Shown one piece after another: positions 5,853-12,328 of a DNA stretch of 14,109 nt; position 1 is the first letter of the stretch, and each line of letters begins with the position of its first letter. The position numbers were made by a program, and so were the translations under genes. The notes beneath the pieces were generated by a model. That model saw nothing but the letters and a program-made list of their open reading frames with translations. It was not told where the DNA came from and did not search any database. Source of the DNA: CAZAPV01 sp964487195. GTDB taxonomy: Bacteria; Patescibacteriota; Patescibacteriia; SG8-24. The DNA lies in the NCBI GenBank assembly GCA_964487195.1, contig CAZAPV010000025.1:1-14109 (forward strand). The letters are read 5' to 3'.

Positions 5853-6743
5853 TCAATGTTTTCGGATGATGCGCAGTTTCGCGCTGCGCGAACGCGGATT
5901 GGCGGCGACCTCCGTTTCGGAAGCGATGATCGGCCTTTTCGTGAGAATATCGGCCGCGCCCGCCTTGCCTTGTTCTTGGAAAAAACGTTTGACGATGCGG
6001 TCTTCGAGCGAGTGGAACGAGATGACGGCGAGTCTGCCGCCCGGCGCGAGGATGCGCATCAGCGCGGGGAGCGCGGCCTCCAGATTTCCGAGCTCGTCGT
6101 TCGTTGCGATGCGGAGCGCCTGGAATGAACGGGTGGCGAAATGGATCTTGCCGCGGCGGTAACCGGCCGGCACCGCGCCCGCGATCACATCGACCAATTG
6201 CAGCGTGCCGATGATCGGCTGCCGACGGCGCGCCTCGACGATCGCGCCGGCGATGCGGCGGGCGAACCGTTCTTCGCCGTACTCCCAAAAAATTTTCGCG
6301 AGGTCGTCCGTGCTCCAGCCGTTCACGATCGTCGCCGCGCTCTGTTCCTGCCGACCGTCATATCGCATATCGAGCGGCCCGTCGGCGCGGAAGCTGAATC
6401 CGCGGCTCGGATCATCGATCTCGAGCGACGAGAAACCGAGGTCGAGAAGCGCCGCCTGAACCGGCCCGAAGGAGTAGGTTTGGAGGACCCGCTCGACGTT
6501 CCGATAGTTCTCGCGGACAAGCATCGCGCGCGAACCGAAACGTTCGAGTTTACTCCGGGCCGCGTCAAGCGCCGCTTCATCCAGATCGAATCCGAGCAGG
6601 CAACCGTTCGGCGCGGTTCGTTCGAGTATCGTCGCGGCGTGCCCGCCCGCGCCGACCGTGCAGTCGATCACTGCGTCGTTCGGCTTCAGCGCGAGTCCGT
6701 CGCGAATTTCCTGTAAAAGAACGGGGACATGCGTCGCGGCCAT
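5853..6743 (-). CDS. rsmH: 16S rRNA (cytosine1402-N4)-methyltransferase RsmH
   Basis: A 296-residue protein, slightly short of the usual ~310. RsmH uses S-adenosylmethionine to methylate N4 of C1402 in the ribosomal P site. Visible family blocks: HVPVLLQE at residues 5-12; the SAM-binding loop DCTVGAGGHA (27-36); GFDLDEAA (51-58); ALLDLGFSS near 98-106; RGFSFRADGPLDMRYD near 118-133; and PGGRLAVISFHSLEDRIVKRFF near the C-terminus. All expected motifs are present. It starts one base after the mraZ stop, so coupling is likely. The dcw position directly after mraZ is the classical one. Confidence 0.96.
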   Translation of the reverse strand: MAATHVPVLLQEIRDGLALKPNDAVIDCTVGAGGHAATILERTAPNGCLLGFDLDEAALDAARSKLERFGSRAMLVRENYRNVERVLQTYSFGPVQAALLDLGFSSLEIDDPSRGFSFRADGPLDMRYDGRQEQSAATIVNGWSTDDLAKIFWEYGEERFARRIAGAIVEARRRQPIIGTLQLVDVIAGAVPAGYRRGKIHFATRSFQALRIATNDELGNLEAALPALMRILAPGGRLAVISFHSLEDRIVKRFFQEQGKAGAADILTKRPIIASETEVAANPRSRSAKLRIIRKH

Positions 6744-6744
6744 A

Positions 6745-7176
6745 TCAGACGCCGAGTTCCCCCATCCGCTCGGCGATGTCGTTGGAATCTTTTTCCGTCT
6801 TCGCCTTGTACGCGTCCCAGGACTTGCGGTCCCACAGTTCGAGGCGGCTGTACAAGCCGGCGACGACGACGTCCTTGGCGATCTTGGCGTAGCGGCGGAG
6901 ATACTCCGGCAGCACCACTCTCCCCTGTCCGTCGATCTCCACGTCCATCGCGCCCGCGAGCATCAGGCGCGCGAACGCGCGCGAGTTCGCCTGGCTGAAC
7001 GGCAATGCGGAGAGCTTCTCGGCGAGTTTCTGCCACTCGACCTTGGTGTAGACGAACAGGCAGTTGTCGAGCCCGCGCGTCACCACCGCGCCTTCCTTGA
7101 GCTCCTTGCGGAACTTCATCGGGATGGCGAGGCGGCCTTTGTCATCAAGGATGTGGTGATATTCGCCGATAAACAT
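6745..7176 (-). CDS. mraZ: Transcriptional regulator MraZ
   Basis: A 143-residue protein of normal length with two AbrB/SpoVT-like DNA-binding repeats: GEYHHILDDKGRLAIPMKFRKEL (residues 4-26) and DVEIDGQGRVVLPEYLRRYA (about 78-97). Both carry the DxKGR or DGQGR core of the family. MraZ forms ring-shaped oligomers that bind direct repeats in front of their own operon and, in studied bacteria, repress it. Such repeats are visible at 7201-7230. No Shine-Dalgarno site is seen before the ATG (bases just upstream are a C run). First gene of mraZ-rsmH-ftsL. Confidence 0.96.
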   Translation of the reverse strand: MFIGEYHHILDDKGRLAIPMKFRKELKEGAVVTRGLDNCLFVYTKVEWQKLAEKLSALPFSQANSRAFARLMLAGAMDVEIDGQGRVVLPEYLRRYAKIAKDVVVAGLYSRLELWDRKSWDAYKAKTEKDSNDIAERMGELGV

Positions 7177-7200
7177 ACGGGGGTTTTAAGGCACATTAGG

Positions 7201-7230
7201 TTCATCCCCATTTATCCCCATTTCAAACCA
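7201..7230 (-). promoter_or_regulatory. Probable MraZ operator: three 10-bp direct repeats
   Basis: On the minus strand three consecutive 10-mers read TGGTTTGAAA, TGGGGATAAA and TGGGGATGAA. MraZ is known to bind TGGG-type direct repeats with 10-bp spacing in front of mraZ; the second and third units fit exactly and the first is a degenerate copy. They begin at about the predicted transcript start (~7229), between the -10 box and the mraZ start codon, so bound MraZ would block the promoter's early transcribed region. Confidence 0.7.
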
Positions 7231-7235
7231 CTACA

Positions 7236-7264
7236 CTTATAGTCTACACCAAAAATATCCACAA
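7236..7264 (-). promoter_or_regulatory. Promoter of the mraZ-rsmH-ftsL operon
   Basis: On the minus strand TTGTGG (7259-7264, three of six -35 matches) is followed after 17 bases by TATAAG (7236-7241, five of six -10 matches). Predicted start near 7229; leader about 53 bases, containing the operator repeats. Confidence 0.6.
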
Positions 7265-7286
7265 GGCAACACGTGGCCGACCCAAT

Positions 7287-7309
7287 CAAAAAACCGCCCT
7301 AGGGGCGGT
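7287..7309 (-). terminator. Intrinsic terminator of the uvrC/membrane-protein unit
   Basis: A 7-bp GC-rich stem (7293-7299 with 7303-7309) with a very short loop, followed on the minus strand by six T. It begins five bases past the stop of the membrane-protein gene and separates it from the mraZ promoter. On the plus strand it is followed by GTTTTT, but no plus-strand gene ends here. Confidence 0.85.
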
Positions 7310-7313
7310 GTTT

Positions 7314-7769
7314 TTAGCGAGCGATCAGATACCACCAGAGTCCTGTGGTGACCGCGGCCTGGTAGAGGAGGCCCAGCCAGAGCGGAAATTTGATCCTGAA
7401 AAAATTGTGATTGCGGTTATGGAGTCGCTCGAACGGACCGAACAGGTTTCGGCCGAACAATTTTTCGAGGCCCCACATGATGTCCGGGACGAACGATCCG
7501 AGCGCCGCGGCCGCGGCGACCGGTGAAAATCCTTTTGCCGCGGTGAAGCCTGCGAATACCGAAAGGAAAACGATGCCATCGATCGCGACCGCGACGAACA
7601 TCCGCCGGATCTCGTTGCCGCGCTTCGCCCAGGCGCCGAGCGGTTCGTCACCGTGCGGAAAAAAATCCGCGAGATAATGCGACAGCCAGCCGATCCCGAA
7701 CGCGACGATCGGATTTTTCGTGCGCGAGGCGAGCGCGATGCCGACCGCGGCGTGCCCGACGAGAAACAT
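7314..7769 (-). CDS. Small polytopic membrane protein, possibly membrane-bound metal-dependent hydrolase-like
   Basis: A 151-residue protein with about four hydrophobic segments (near residues 5-30, 58-78, 80-98 and 126-149). Conserved-looking polar residues sit at membrane edges: H6, H31, D35, H39 and D41 in the SHYLADFFPHGD stretch, D96 in a SFVPDIMWG stretch, and H117/H121 in LHNRNH. The His/Asp pattern recalls small membrane proteins annotated as YdjM-like (DUF457) metal-dependent hydrolases, but the resemblance is impressionistic and I would not assign a reaction. The start lies 21 bases after the uvrC stop with no Shine-Dalgarno site; a 7-bp inverted repeat spans this junction. It probably shares the uvrC message and ends at a strong terminator. 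Confidence 0.8.
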   Translation of the reverse strand: MFLVGHAAVGIALASRTKNPIVAFGIGWLSHYLADFFPHGDEPLGAWAKRGNEIRRMFVAVAIDGIVFLSVFAGFTAAKGFSPVAAAAALGSFVPDIMWGLEKLFGRNLFGPFERLHNRNHNFFRIKFPLWLGLLYQAAVTTGLWWYLIAR

Positions 7770-7797
7770 ATCGTAAGGATGATAACGGATTTACGAT
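7770..7797. repeat. Inverted repeat spanning the uvrC/membrane-protein junction
   Basis: ATCGTAA (7770-7776) and TTACGAT (7791-7797) are perfect 7-bp inverted copies separated by 14 bases. The repeat covers the uvrC stop and the bases just before the next start codon, so in RNA it could form a weak hairpin affecting translation of the second gene. May be chance. Confidence 0.35.
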
Positions 7798-9041
7798 AAA
7801 AATGCTTTGGCACGCAGTCGGCGGTGGCGGGTGATCGCGAACCGGTGCGCTTCGTCGCGCACGTGCTGCAGCATCGGTTTGAACGCATGGATGAGCCGCG
7901 CCAGCTCGTGATCGCCTTTGTCGTACACGAGTTCGTCCTGTTTCCGGTCGAACCCTTTGGCGATCCCGATCAGCGGAATGTTGATGCCATACCGGTCGAG
8001 GACGGTCTTCGCCGCGTTGAGCTGTCCGACGCCGCCGTCGACCAGAATGAGATCCGGCTGCGGCCACCGTTCCCCTTCCGCGGCGCGGCTGAACCGGCGG
8101 CGGAACACCTCCGCGATCATCGCCGTGTCGTTCGATCCATGCACGGTTCTGATATGGAAAATGCGGTACGCGCTTTTTTTCGGTTCACCGTCTTCGAACA
8201 CCACCATGCTGCCGACCGGTTCATCGCCGCCGATGTTCGAGATGTCGTATCCCTCGATTCGGCCGAAGACGTTCACGAATTCATCCAGTTTCGCGTCCTC
8301 CCGTTTGAGCACCGCGACATCGCGGACATGGTCGAGCACGGAGAGGCGGTTGCGGATCGCCGCCGCATCTTCATAGCGCCGTTCCTTCGCCGCCGCGGCC
8401 ATCTCGCGCCGCATCTGCCGGACCACCGCGGTCCGCTCCCCGTGGAAAAATTGCATCAGCGCGCGGATGATCTTTTTATATTCCGCCGAGGAGATCTCGC
8501 CGGTGCACACCCCGGGGCACAACCCGAGATGGCGGTAAAAACACGGTCGCTTTTTGCCCGGCGCGCACGCCGTCCACGGGAAGGAGCGGCGGAGCGCGTC
8601 GAGCGCCGCGCGTACGGACGCGGATGAACGGAACGGCCCGAACGTCCCCAGAAACCGCCGCGTCGGCATCCGCGCCAGTTCGTATCCGCGGATCAGCACC
8701 GGATGCGGGAACGGCTCGCGCGTGAACGCGAGATGTACCGCGCTCTTGTCGTCCTTCTCCATTACGTTATACGGCGGCTGGTGCTTCTTGATCAGTTTCG
8801 ACTCCAGCATCAGCGCCTCGATCGTCGTCGGTGTCGGTTCGTACTCGATGCGATGGATCTTGCCGACCATCGCGGCGATGCGCGAATCTTGAGATTTGCT
8901 GAAGTAGCTCGCTACCCGCGTTTTGAGCGACGTCGCTTTGCCGATATACAAAATCTTCCCGTGCGCGTCCTTCATGAAATAGACGCCGGGGGTCGTCGGC
9001 AATTCGCCGTTTTTTAGCTGAATGATGGAGGGAATCGCCAT
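7791..9041 (-). CDS. uvrC: Excinuclease ABC subunit C, short form without C-terminal helix-hairpin-helix
   Basis: UvrC makes the two cuts on either side of a lesion held by UvrB. This copy has 416 residues against about 600 in most bacteria. Present: GIY-YIG nuclease (GVY with Y21, YIG at 32-34, R42, E80); four Cys C159, C167, C175, C179, matching the spacing of the UvrC iron-sulfur cluster ligands; a UvrB-binding UVR helix pair near 205-240; and the RNase H-like second nuclease with D266 in YDISN, D335 in LVDGG and H399 in DEAHRFA. The protein stops 17 residues after that His, where others continue into tandem helix-hairpin-helix motifs. Both nuclease centres look intact, so this is domain loss rather than decay. 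No Shine-Dalgarno site; the promoter is almost at the start codon. Confidence 0.93.
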   Translation of the reverse strand: MAIPSIIQLKNGELPTTPGVYFMKDAHGKILYIGKATSLKTRVASYFSKSQDSRIAAMVGKIHRIEYEPTPTTIEALMLESKLIKKHQPPYNVMEKDDKSAVHLAFTREPFPHPVLIRGYELARMPTRRFLGTFGPFRSSASVRAALDALRRSFPWTACAPGKKRPCFYRHLGLCPGVCTGEISSAEYKKIIRALMQFFHGERTAVVRQMRREMAAAAKERRYEDAAAIRNRLSVLDHVRDVAVLKREDAKLDEFVNVFGRIEGYDISNIGGDEPVGSMVVFEDGEPKKSAYRIFHIRTVHGSNDTAMIAEVFRRRFSRAAEGERWPQPDLILVDGGVGQLNAAKTVLDRYGINIPLIGIAKGFDRKQDELVYDKGDHELARLIHAFKPMLQHVRDEAHRFAITRHRRLRAKAFLS

Positions 9042-9055
9042 GATGATGATTGGCT

Positions 9056-9084
9056 ATCATGCCACCAAAATCAGGTTCGGGCAA
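9056..9084 (-). promoter_or_regulatory. Candidate promoter for uvrC
   Basis: On the minus strand TTGCCC (9079-9084, four of six -35 matches) is followed after 17 bases by CATGAT (9056-9061, four of six -10 matches). Predicted start near 9049, giving a leader of only about 8 bases. The -35 box overlaps the palindrome at 9081-9095. Confidence 0.45.
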
Positions 9085-9095
9085 GCCGGGCTTGC
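9081..9095. repeat. 15-bp palindrome between uvrC and the ClpP-like gene
   Basis: GCAAGCC-G-GGCTTGC, a perfect inverted repeat with 7-bp arms around one central base, in the 98-base divergent intergenic region. It overlaps the proposed uvrC -35 box and lies about 45-59 bases before the ClpP-like start codon, a plausible place for a dimeric repressor. It does not resemble the SOS boxes I know. Confidence 0.45.
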
Positions 9096-9139
9096 ATTAT
9101 CTCCTCGGTATGGTGTGATGGCCGAAAGGAGCTCTTTCC

Positions 9140-9748
9140 ATGGATGAGGAAACCGTCAAGCAGATCGCGGGCACGGTGCTCGCCGGGATGGACGACGCGG
9201 AACGGGAAGAACCGGCCGTCGCCATGAGTCCGCGCATCGTCACCATCACCGAAGAGATCGGTCCTGAAACCGTCGCGCGCGTCATCGCGCATCTCGCGCA
9301 CCTTTGCGCGGAATCCGAGGAAGATCCGATCGTCATCGCGCTCTCGACGAATGGCGGGCGGTACGCGGACGGACTGGCACTGTACGATCTGATCATGACG
9401 CGCCGAACGCCGATCGCCACCGTCGCGTACGGCGAAGTGTCATCGGCCGGGGTCGCGATTTTTCTCGGGGGGCACGAGCGCTTCATTGCGCCGAACGCGC
9501 GCCTGATGATTCACTCCGTGCATCATCACTACACGGCGGACATGATGGTCGATCTTTTGGATCTCAAAAAGATGTGCGGCGAACTGCGGGTCCTGAACAG
9601 ACGCCTGTATCGCCTGATCGCGGCACGGACGAAGCAGCCGATCGCCTCCGTCCGGAAATGGTGCGAGCAGAGCAGGGAGTTCTCCGCCAAAGAGGCCGTA
9701 CGATTCGGGTTTGCGGATCACATCCTCAAGATCTTCGGAAAACGCTGA
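9140..9748 (+). CDS. ClpP-like serine protease fold protein, catalytic Asp apparently missing
   Basis: A 202-residue protein aligning with ClpP over most of its length. Recognisable: the LSTNGGRYADGLALYD block (ClpP has SPGG-x-x-x-G-x-x-I-Y-D); GEVSSAGVAIFLGG, placing the nucleophile at S102; RLMIHSV, placing the His at H125; and FSAKEAVRFGFADHIL near the end. Where ClpP has its catalytic Asp in the RDTERD-like stretch, this protein reads VRKWCEQSRE, with Trp174 in the Asp position. The first ~28 residues are acidic, and the N-terminal axial-loop sequence of ClpP is not recognisable. It may be an inactive or dyad-type ClpP relative; SppA/signal-peptide-peptidase-like roles are less likely because there is no membrane segment. 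AAAGGAG at 9125-9131 supports the start. Single gene with its own terminator. Confidence 0.85.
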   Translation: MDEETVKQIAGTVLAGMDDAEREEPAVAMSPRIVTITEEIGPETVARVIAHLAHLCAESEEDPIVIALSTNGGRYADGLALYDLIMTRRTPIATVAYGEVSSAGVAIFLGGHERFIAPNARLMIHSVHHHYTADMMVDLLDLKKMCGELRVLNRRLYRLIAARTKQPIASVRKWCEQSREFSAKEAVRFGFADHILKIFGKR

Positions 9749-9776
9749 ACGGTCCCGTCTCACGGGATCGTTTTTT
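9748..9776 (+). terminator. Intrinsic terminator of the ClpP-like gene
   Basis: An 11-bp stem (9748-9758 with 9762-9772, one G-T wobble), loop CTC, ending in a T run. It begins on the last base of the stop codon and its T run contains the uvrA stop codon on the other strand, so the two convergent genes are packed end to end. On the minus strand no T run follows the stem, so it should not end uvrA well. Confidence 0.88.
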
Positions 9777-12324
9777 ATTTGAGCGCGCGTTTGAGATACC
9801 GCGCCGTGTGCGTGTCGGTGTACTTGGCGACCTCTTCCGGCGTACCGGTCGCGACCACCTTGCCGCCGCGGTCTCCGCCTTCGGGGCCGAGATCGATGAT
9901 GTGATCCGCGCACTTGATCACGTCGAGGTTGTGTTCGATCACGACGATGGAGTTGCCGCGCTCGACCAGTTTCTGCAGCACGTCGAGCAGCCGCCGGATG
10001 TCCTCGAAATGCAGGCCGGTGGTCGGTTCGTCGAGAATGTACAGCGTGCGGCCGTGGTCGCGCTTCGCGAGTTCGAACGCGAGTTTCACGCGCTGCGCTT
10101 CGCCGCCGGAGAGCGTCGTCGCGGACTGGCCGAGTTCGAGGTAGCCGAGGCCGACCTCGTTCAGCACCGACAGCTTGTCGTAGATGTACGGGATGTCTTC
10201 GAAAAACTTCGCCGCGTCTTCGATCGTCATGGAGAGCACGTCATGGATGCTCTTGCCGCGGTATTTGACGTCGAGCGTCTCGCGGTCGAAACGGCGTCCT
10301 TTGCAGACGTCGCAGGTGACGTACACCGTCGGCAAAAAGTGCATCTCGATCGCGATCGTCCCGTTCCCTTCGCAGTGTTCGCAGCGGCCGCCGGGGACGT
10401 TGAAGCTGAACCGGCCGACTTTATAGCCGCGGAAACGCGCCTCTTCGGTCGACGCGAACAGTTCGCGGATGTACGTGAACGCGCCGGTGTACGTCGCCGG
10501 GTTCGACCGCGGCGTGCGGCCGATCGCCGACTGGTCCACCATGACGACGCGGTCGAGATATTCGACGCCGCGGATCAGCGCGTGCTTGCCGACCTGATGG
10601 CGCGCGCCGTTCAGTTTGTTGGCGAGCGCGTTGTACAGGATGTCGTTCACGAGCGTGCTCTTGCCGGAGCCGGAGACGCCGGTGACGCAGACGAGACGGC
10701 GGAGCGGGATTTCGACGGTCAGATTTTTCAGATTGTTTTCCGTCGCGCCGGTAATCTTCAGAGACTCGCGATTTTTGGTGCGCCGCACCGCGGGCACGCC
10801 GATCTTCCGCTTGCCTTGCAGATACTGAATGGTGAGCGATTTTTTGTCTTCAAAAATCTCCGGCACCGGACCGTCCGCGACCACCGTGCCGCCGTGCTTG
10901 CCCGCGCCCGGACCGAAGTCCACGAGATAATCCGCGGAGAGGATCGTGTCCTCGTCGTGCTCGACGACGATGATCGTATTGCCGATGTCGCGCAGATGCT
11001 TGAGCGTGGCGAGCAGTTTTTCATTGTCGCGCTGATGGAGGCCGATCGACGGTTCGTCGAGTACGTACAGCGCGCCGACGAGGCCGGAGCCGATCTGCGA
11101 AGCGAGACGGATGCGCTGCGCTTCGCCGCCGGAGAGCGTGCCGGCGGTGCGGTTGAGCGTCAGATAATGGAGGCCGACGTCGAGCAAAAATTGCAGCCGG
11201 CCGGAAATCTCTTTCACCACGCTGCGGGAGATCTCCGCATCGCGCCCTTTGAGGTGAACGCCGGAAAGGAATTCCTGCGCCGCGTCGATCGGCATCCCGG
11301 TGAACTCCACGATGTTCTTTCCGCCGACCTTCACGTGCAGCGCTTCGGGACGGAGCCGTTTGCCAGTGCACGCCTCGCACGGTTCGTCCGAGTAGATCTC
11401 TTTGACGCCGAGGCCGGTGCACGTCGGGCAGGCGCCGTACGGACTGTTGAACGAGAACAGCCGCGGTTCGATTTCCGGAAACGAGAATCCGCACGTCGGA
11501 CAGCTGAACTGGCTCGACAGCGTGCGATCGCGGCCGTTGCCGTACAGCGCGCCGGTCACGCCGCCGCCGTACTCGAGCGCCGATTCGACCGCTTCAGCGA
11601 GCCGGCTGCGGAACTCTTTGCTCCCGGAGAGCACGTCGGTTTTGGTGAACGTGTCGATGACGAGCTCGATCGTGTGCTTCATGTTGCGGTCCAGCACCAA
11701 TCGGCTGCGCAGCGACCGCACGGTGCCGTTCACGCGCACGGATGCGAACCCGGCGTTGTACCAGTCATACAGCATCTGGTGATACTCCCCTTTTCTGCCG
11801 CGCACCGCCGGCGCGAGGATGTACGTGTCGGCGTACTCGCGGCGCTTCTTGCCGAACGCGTCCTCGGCGAGCGCTTCTTTGTACGCCGCCGCCGCTTCAT
11901 CCGCGATATGGTCCACCATCTCCTCGGCGGTCATCTTGCGGATCGGCGTTTCGCAATTCGGACAGTACGGTTTGCCGACGCGCGCGTACAGCACGCGAAG
12001 GTAGTCGTAGATCTCCGTGATCGTCGCGACGGTCGAACGCGGATTCGAGGAGTGCGCCTTCTGGTCGATCGAGATCGCCGGCGACAGTCCCTGGATGTCG
12101 TCGACATCCGGCTTCTGCATCTGGCCGAGGAATTGTCGCGCGTACGCCGAGAGCGATTCGACGTAGCGGCGCTGCCCTTCGGCGAAGATCGTGTCGAACG
12201 CCAAGGACGACTTGCCCGAACCGGACAATCCCGTGAAGACGATCATGGCGTTGCGCGGCAGCGTCAAATCGACGTTCTTCAGATTGTGCTCGCGCGCGCC
12301 TTTGATGATGATGTGATCCTGCAT
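9775..12324 (-). CDS. uvrA: Excinuclease ABC subunit A, compact form lacking most of the insertion domain
   Basis: UvrA is the dimeric ABC ATPase that finds DNA damage and loads UvrB. This copy has 849 residues against about 940. Both ATPase halves are complete: Walker A GLSGSGKS (32-39) and GVSGSGKS (549-556); signature LSGGEAQR (397 and 738 onward); Walker B VLDEP (D423, E424) and ILDEP (D765, E766). Cys pairs for zinc sit at 121/124, 275/278, 299/302, 316/319, 648/651 and 671/674. The UvrB-binding domain (about 130-250) is present. The gap is between CPTCTGLG (299-306) and CEACTGKR (316-323): only nine residues, where E. coli-type UvrA has over 100, the insertion domain. Frame is intact. 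The start follows uvrB by four bases, so the two form an operon. Confidence 0.96.
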   Translation of the reverse strand: MQDHIIIKGAREHNLKNVDLTLPRNAMIVFTGLSGSGKSSLAFDTIFAEGQRRYVESLSAYARQFLGQMQKPDVDDIQGLSPAISIDQKAHSSNPRSTVATITEIYDYLRVLYARVGKPYCPNCETPIRKMTAEEMVDHIADEAAAAYKEALAEDAFGKKRREYADTYILAPAVRGRKGEYHQMLYDWYNAGFASVRVNGTVRSLRSRLVLDRNMKHTIELVIDTFTKTDVLSGSKEFRSRLAEAVESALEYGGGVTGALYGNGRDRTLSSQFSCPTCGFSFPEIEPRLFSFNSPYGACPTCTGLGVKEIYSDEPCEACTGKRLRPEALHVKVGGKNIVEFTGMPIDAAQEFLSGVHLKGRDAEISRSVVKEISGRLQFLLDVGLHYLTLNRTAGTLSGGEAQRIRLASQIGSGLVGALYVLDEPSIGLHQRDNEKLLATLKHLRDIGNTIIVVEHDEDTILSADYLVDFGPGAGKHGGTVVADGPVPEIFEDKKSLTIQYLQGKRKIGVPAVRRTKNRESLKITGATENNLKNLTVEIPLRRLVCVTGVSGSGKSTLVNDILYNALANKLNGARHQVGKHALIRGVEYLDRVVMVDQSAIGRTPRSNPATYTGAFTYIRELFASTEEARFRGYKVGRFSFNVPGGRCEHCEGNGTIAIEMHFLPTVYVTCDVCKGRRFDRETLDVKYRGKSIHDVLSMTIEDAAKFFEDIPYIYDKLSVLNEVGLGYLELGQSATTLSGGEAQRVKLAFELAKRDHGRTLYILDEPTTGLHFEDIRRLLDVLQKLVERGNSIVVIEHNLDVIKCADHIIDLGPEGGDRGGKVVATGTPEEVAKYTDTHTARYLKRALK

Positions 12325-12328
12325 ACTG

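Noticed and set aside
7770..7790. Possibility that UvrC is frameshifted and its missing domain continues in another frame
   Set aside because: Only 21 bases lie between the stop and the next gene, which has its own coherent membrane-protein sequence and no helix-hairpin-helix motif.
9090..9121. Promoter for the ClpP-like gene using TATGGT at 9109-9114 as -10 box
   Set aside because: No -35 match exists at 15-19 bases upstream; the site would need an activator. Too weak to list as a feature.
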